DNA from: Bacteroidota bacterium
Lineage (GTDB): Bacteria > Bacteroidota > Ignavibacteria > T3Sed10-11
Length of the DNA stretch: 9,891 nucleotides
Reading direction: 5' to 3'
NCBI GenBank assembly: GCA_007128495.1
Contig: SKXH01000034.1
Span: 1 to 9,891 of the forward strand
Under the pieces are notes generated by a model, which worked only from the letters and a program-made list of their open reading frames with translations, did no database searches and was not told the origin of the DNA. Made by a program: the position numbers and the translations under genes. This document shows positions 6,746 through 9,891 of the stretch, piece after piece. Within the stretch, counting starts at the first letter, position 1. Each line of letters opens with the position of its first letter.

Positions 6746-7987
6746 TTATGTGTATTCTTTACGATTTGCGTAAAATGCACTGAGCAGGCCAACCATGATC
6801 AACTTTGAAAAAAGCGCAGATCCGCCGTAGCTCAGAAACGGAAGCGGTATACCGATGACCGGGGTCAATCCCACAGTCATTCCTATATTAATAACGGTAT
6901 GAAAAAAGAGAATGCCGATAAAACCGATTGTGACAAGACTTGCAAATTTACTTTTTACTATTGATGCAATTCGAATTCCGCGAATAAATACGATACCGAG
7001 TAACACTAAAACTATCGATGCTCCGATAAAACCGAATTCCTCCCCGGGTACACAGAAGATAAAATCGGTCCACTGGGCCGGTATAAAATTCAACTGGGTT
7101 TGGGTGCCGTTTAAAAATCCTTTACCGGTTAAACCACCCGAGCCGATCGCCACCTTCGATTGAATAACATTATAACCGACACCCAGCGGATCGCTGCCGG
7201 GTTCAATGAAATTTGCAATGCGACTTTGCTGATGCGGTGCAAGCCGGTCATACAGAACTTGTATCGAAACCGCTATGGCTGAATTGAAACCGAACACTAC
7301 TGCAGAGGCGAAACCGTTCTCACGCAAAAGAATAAGTGCAACAAGCAAAATGCCGAGCGCAACGAGTAATGCACTGGTGCCGATAAGCGCCGCAAGACCG
7401 ACGATAAAAGGAGCTGTAAGCACAATAACGATAAACGGCGATGCACCTGCCCAAAAGACAACCGGTATATACATCAAGAAGAAAATTAACGAGGTTCCGA
7501 CATCCGCCTGCAATAGAACGAGTCCCATCGGTATGGCAACAATAAGTCCGGCAGTTGCCAGTGTTTTAAATGATCTCACAGAAGCGTTATGTTTCGAGAG
7601 ATAAAGAGCGAGAACCAGAATCGTTGTTATCTTTGCAACTTCGGATGGTTGAAAATTGAAATATCCCAGATCTATCCACGCAGTAGTACCGGCAACAGTT
7701 TTTCCAACAAACGGAACCACAGCAAGAATACATAAAATAATAATATGAATTATTATAGCAACGGTCTCAATGGTGCGGGGCGAGACAAAAAGCATCGTCA
7801 CCAAACCGATCGTACCAAGAACAGCCCATATCAATTGGCGCTGAAAATACACCGATGAGCCCGCATCGTACGTTGCGCTGTAAATCGATGCAAGACCTAT
7901 AGCGGTAAGCACAAGCGTACAAAAGATAAGAATCCCGTCAACGGAGGATCCATTATTAACCTTTATGTCATCCTGAGTAAACCGCAT
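6746..7987 (-). CDS. rodA: Rod-shape-determining protein RodA (SEDS peptidoglycan glycosyltransferase)
   Basis: RodA polymerises lipid II into glycan strands during cell elongation, in the inner membrane, paired with PBP2. The 413-residue sequence is strongly hydrophobic with the SEDS landmarks: IYSAT (35-39), FNFQPSEVAK (110-119), QADVGTSL (160-167), the catalytic-loop motif GSDPLGVGYNVIQSKVAIGSGGLTGKG (264-290; Asp266 matches E. coli RodA Asp262), TDFIFCVPGEEFG, and the signature GLTPVIGIPLPFLSYGGSAL (373-392). It is longer than E. coli RodA (370). The extra length is mainly hydrophobic sequence at about 204-246, just before the catalytic loop, probably two additional membrane helices. The ATG shares one base with the mrdA stop (TAATG), and GGGAG lies 10 bases upstream inside mrdA, so translation is likely coupled. 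RodA is favoured over FtsW because of the PBP2 partner and the motif set. Confidence 0.95.
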   Translation of the reverse strand: MRFTQDDIKVNNGSSVDGILIFCTLVLTAIGLASIYSATYDAGSSVYFQRQLIWAVLGTIGLVTMLFVSPRTIETVAIIIHIIILCILAVVPFVGKTVAGTTAWIDLGYFNFQPSEVAKITTILVLALYLSKHNASVRSFKTLATAGLIVAIPMGLVLLQADVGTSLIFFLMYIPVVFWAGASPFIVIVLTAPFIVGLAALIGTSALLVALGILLVALILLRENGFASAVVFGFNSAIAVSIQVLYDRLAPHQQSRIANFIEPGSDPLGVGYNVIQSKVAIGSGGLTGKGFLNGTQTQLNFIPAQWTDFIFCVPGEEFGFIGASIVLVLLGIVFIRGIRIASIVKSKFASLVTIGFIGILFFHTVINIGMTVGLTPVIGIPLPFLSYGGSALFSKLIMVGLLSAFYANRKEYT

Positions 7988-9819
7988 TAATTTTCATCTC
8001 CCGGTAATTCAAATTCGTCGAGAACGGGAACGGTGCGGTGCGGTCTATCGCGAACAATCGTTCCTTCCAAATAGCGTTCTATTAAGCGACCTGCTACCGG
8101 CGCAGCATATCTGCCGCCTGTTCCGATATTCTCGATTACCACGGCAACGGCAATTTTGGGATTTTCAAACGGTGCAAATCCAATATACCATGCGTGATTT
8201 TCACCATGTGGATTTTGGGATGTCCCGGTTTTGCCGGCAGAAGAAACACCTCGAATTTGTGCCCCGCGGCCGGTACCGCCATCTTCATCAACGACTAAAT
8301 TCATACCTCGCCGTAATAACTCCCATGTTCTTGTTGATAGGTCGATCGCTCTGGAGTCATACGGAAGTTCAAAAATGTCCTTAGTTTTAGAGTTATACAC
8401 GTGACTGACCATATGCGGCTGGTGGTAAGTTCCTCCGTTGGCAAGCACCATAGCATATGCTGCCATTTGCAAGGGTGTGACACTTAACTCACCCTGCCCG
8501 ATTGCCAGACTGATTAGGTTTCCCCGCGTCCATTGTCCCAAACCGTAAATTCTGTTGTAATAATCAGTAGTAGGTAGTATACCGCCGGTCTCCTCAAAAC
8601 TACCAACTCCCGTTCTTTGCCCGAAACCAAACAAACGGCCGTAATGTGACCAGCGATCAAACCCGACCTTCAGCATCAATTGATAAAAGAAAACATTGCA
8701 GGATTTTTGAATTGCTTCAACAATAGATACATCTCCGTGCCCCTCAGCCCTGTGACACCGGAAGACCCTGTTGCCAAATCGATACCAGCCCGGACAACTT
8801 GCCGTCCAACGTTCATTAATAATACCATCCTCGAGAGCTGCCGCAGCAAGCACTAATTTATAGGTTGATCCCGGCGGGTAAATAGATGATGCAGCCCGGT
8901 TAAATAATGGCCGGCTTGTATCTGCATTTAATTTTTCCCAAACAACGGGAGGAGTAACGCCGCTGAAATGCGAAAGATCGTAATCGGGTTTACTTACGAG
9001 TGCAAGTATACCACCTGTCTTCGGGTCGATTGCGACAATTGATCCGAACCGGTCATCGAGTAACTCCTCAGCATATGCTTGCAGCTCTGCATCAATTGTT
9101 AGAAATAAATCAGAACCTTCGCGTGAAGGAACGTTCTTTTGACCATCCGAATAATCAGCAACAAACTGGCCACGTGCGTTAACAACAACATAATTATATC
9201 CCCGTTCGCCGCGAAGTACATTCTCATACGCGGCTTCAATACCGGATGACCCGATTACATCGCCGGGACGGTAAACGTCGGATTGCCTGGCAAGCTGTCG
9301 ATCCGAAATCTCTTTCGTGTATCCGAGTATATGCGACATACGAGCATTCGAGTTGTAATGCCGTTTTGCCTCAACTACATAGTCTACTCCCGGATATTGA
9401 CCGCGGAATTCTTCAAGGTGAACAATAACATCATAATCGACATCACGTTTGATCTTGCTCGGTACAAACCGCGACCACCGGCGCGCGCGTTGAATTCTGT
9501 TGGTAAGAACATCTTCATCAAGGTCGAGTAATGCGGCAAGATCGGGAATGATCTCCCCGCTGATTTCATTGGGCGTAACCGTAACAGCATATGATGGACG
9601 GTTATCCACTATGAGCCGGCCCCGGCGATCATACATCAATCCGCGTACCGGTTCCTGCAATATCGTGCGAACACTGTTATCCCGCGACTTCTGACCCCAT
9701 TCATCCTGATAGACGAGTTGTAGTTGATATAACCGCCCTATCAATACAAGCATCACCACAACTATCACCGTGACGAAAATTCTCTTACGTGATTCAGAAG
9801 CAAAATGACCGTTGCTCAT
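7987..9819 (-). CDS. mrdA: Penicillin-binding protein 2 (elongation transpeptidase)
   Basis: PBP2 cross-links new peptidoglycan during elongation, anchored in the inner membrane with its catalytic domain in the periplasm, and activates RodA. The 610 residues show a short cytoplasmic N-terminus, one membrane anchor (about 13-30), the dimerisation/pedestal region beginning EPVRGLMYDRRGRLIVDNRPSY (56-77), and the transpeptidase domain. The active site motifs are S318-T-Y-K321 (Ser codon 8866-8868) in YPPGSTYKLV, S373-C-N375 in QKSCNVFFYQ, and K530-T-G532 in SAGKTGTSQNPHGENHAWYIGF. The CPGWYRFGNRVFRC segment (342-355) with paired Cys is typical of PBP2 rather than PBP3. The length is normal. The chosen ATG has an in-frame TAA 12 bases upstream (9832-9834), so no longer N-terminus is possible; no Shine-Dalgarno is visible. 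It is followed directly by rodA, the standard pairing; mreB, mreC and mreD would be expected beyond the right edge. Confidence 0.96.
   Translation of the reverse strand: MSNGHFASESRKRIFVTVIVVVMLVLIGRLYQLQLVYQDEWGQKSRDNSVRTILQEPVRGLMYDRRGRLIVDNRPSYAVTVTPNEISGEIIPDLAALLDLDEDVLTNRIQRARRWSRFVPSKIKRDVDYDVIVHLEEFRGQYPGVDYVVEAKRHYNSNARMSHILGYTKEISDRQLARQSDVYRPGDVIGSSGIEAAYENVLRGERGYNYVVVNARGQFVADYSDGQKNVPSREGSDLFLTIDAELQAYAEELLDDRFGSIVAIDPKTGGILALVSKPDYDLSHFSGVTPPVVWEKLNADTSRPLFNRAASSIYPPGSTYKLVLAAAALEDGIINERWTASCPGWYRFGNRVFRCHRAEGHGDVSIVEAIQKSCNVFFYQLMLKVGFDRWSHYGRLFGFGQRTGVGSFEETGGILPTTDYYNRIYGLGQWTRGNLISLAIGQGELSVTPLQMAAYAMVLANGGTYHQPHMVSHVYNSKTKDIFELPYDSRAIDLSTRTWELLRRGMNLVVDEDGGTGRGAQIRGVSSAGKTGTSQNPHGENHAWYIGFAPFENPKIAVAVVIENIGTGGRYAAPVAGRLIERYLEGTIVRDRPHRTVPVLDEFELPGDEN
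7998..8002 (-). promoter_or_regulatory. Possible Shine-Dalgarno GGGAG of rodA
   Basis: GGGAG on the minus strand lies 10 bases before the rodA ATG (7985-7987), within the last codons of mrdA (the LPGDEN tail). The spacing is somewhat long. With the shared-base TAATG junction it supports the chosen rodA start and coupled translation, but the purines are also explained by coding. Confidence 0.4.
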
Positions 9820-9891
9820 GGTAAAATCATATTAAGTATGAACTGATTTCGATTTTGATGCATAATGAAAAAATGGAAGTAACGAAACTAT
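9820..9891 (-). other. mrdA 5' flank, possibly the tail of an upstream gene (mreD?)
   Basis: On the minus strand two frames stay open from the window edge to a stop just before mrdA. One ends at TAA 9832-9834 with 19 residues (…LLPFFHYASKSKSVHT). The other ends at TGA 9827-9829 with 20 residues. The third frame has TAG at 9888-9890. Rod operons commonly carry mreD here, and either open frame could be its end, but 72 bases cannot decide it. I see no convincing promoter or terminator in this flank. Confidence 0.25.

Noticed and set aside
7275..7604. 109-codon + strand frame opposite rodA
   Set aside because: The antisense of hydrophobic SEDS codons yields a Thr/Lys/Pro-rich shadow without any domain.

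Overview
The window is a gene-dense stretch of bacterial chromosome with housekeeping and accessory core genes. Two blocks converge at about position 4240. I see no mobile element, CRISPR array, tRNA or rRNA. The proteins are typical bacterial ones. Their flavour (a DnaX opening with a TARKWRP motif, an elongated RodA, a Lon-like AAA_32 protease, some starts without a Shine-Dalgarno sequence) leans toward the Bacteroidota/Chlorobiota/Ignavibacteriota neighbourhood. That placement is an inference and not secure.

Left block, + strand (1-4237): the 3' part of lon (ATP-dependent protease; its first roughly 240 codons lie off the window), then a tandem universal stress protein that overlaps lon by 4 bases, then dnaX (clamp loader tau subunit) after a 24-base AT-rich spacer. 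Right block, - strand, read from the right edge: the PBP2 gene (mrdA, transpeptidase), rodA (glycosyltransferase, sharing one base with mrdA), then an 827-residue Lon-like protease 17 bases further on. Together these look like the distal part of a rod-shape/elongasome operon with a protease appended. The dnaX and Lon-like stop codons are only 7 bases apart. The longest non-coding stretch is the incomplete 72 bases at the right edge.

The most interesting signal is in dnaX: a run of nine A (3709-3717) exactly at the end of the clamp-loader core. Both alternative reading frames hit a stop within 12 bases of the run. This is the arrangement expected for programmed slippage that makes a short gamma-like protein, as known in Thermus (transcriptional slippage) and E. 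coli (ribosomal -1 frameshift). The second signal is the Lon-like protease: its Ser-Lys proteolytic dyad is intact, but its ATPase motifs are degenerate (Walker A Lys to Arg, Walker B Asp-Glu to Asn-Ala), and it sits beside the cell-wall elongation genes. I found no convincing evidence of an entirely new multi-gene system.
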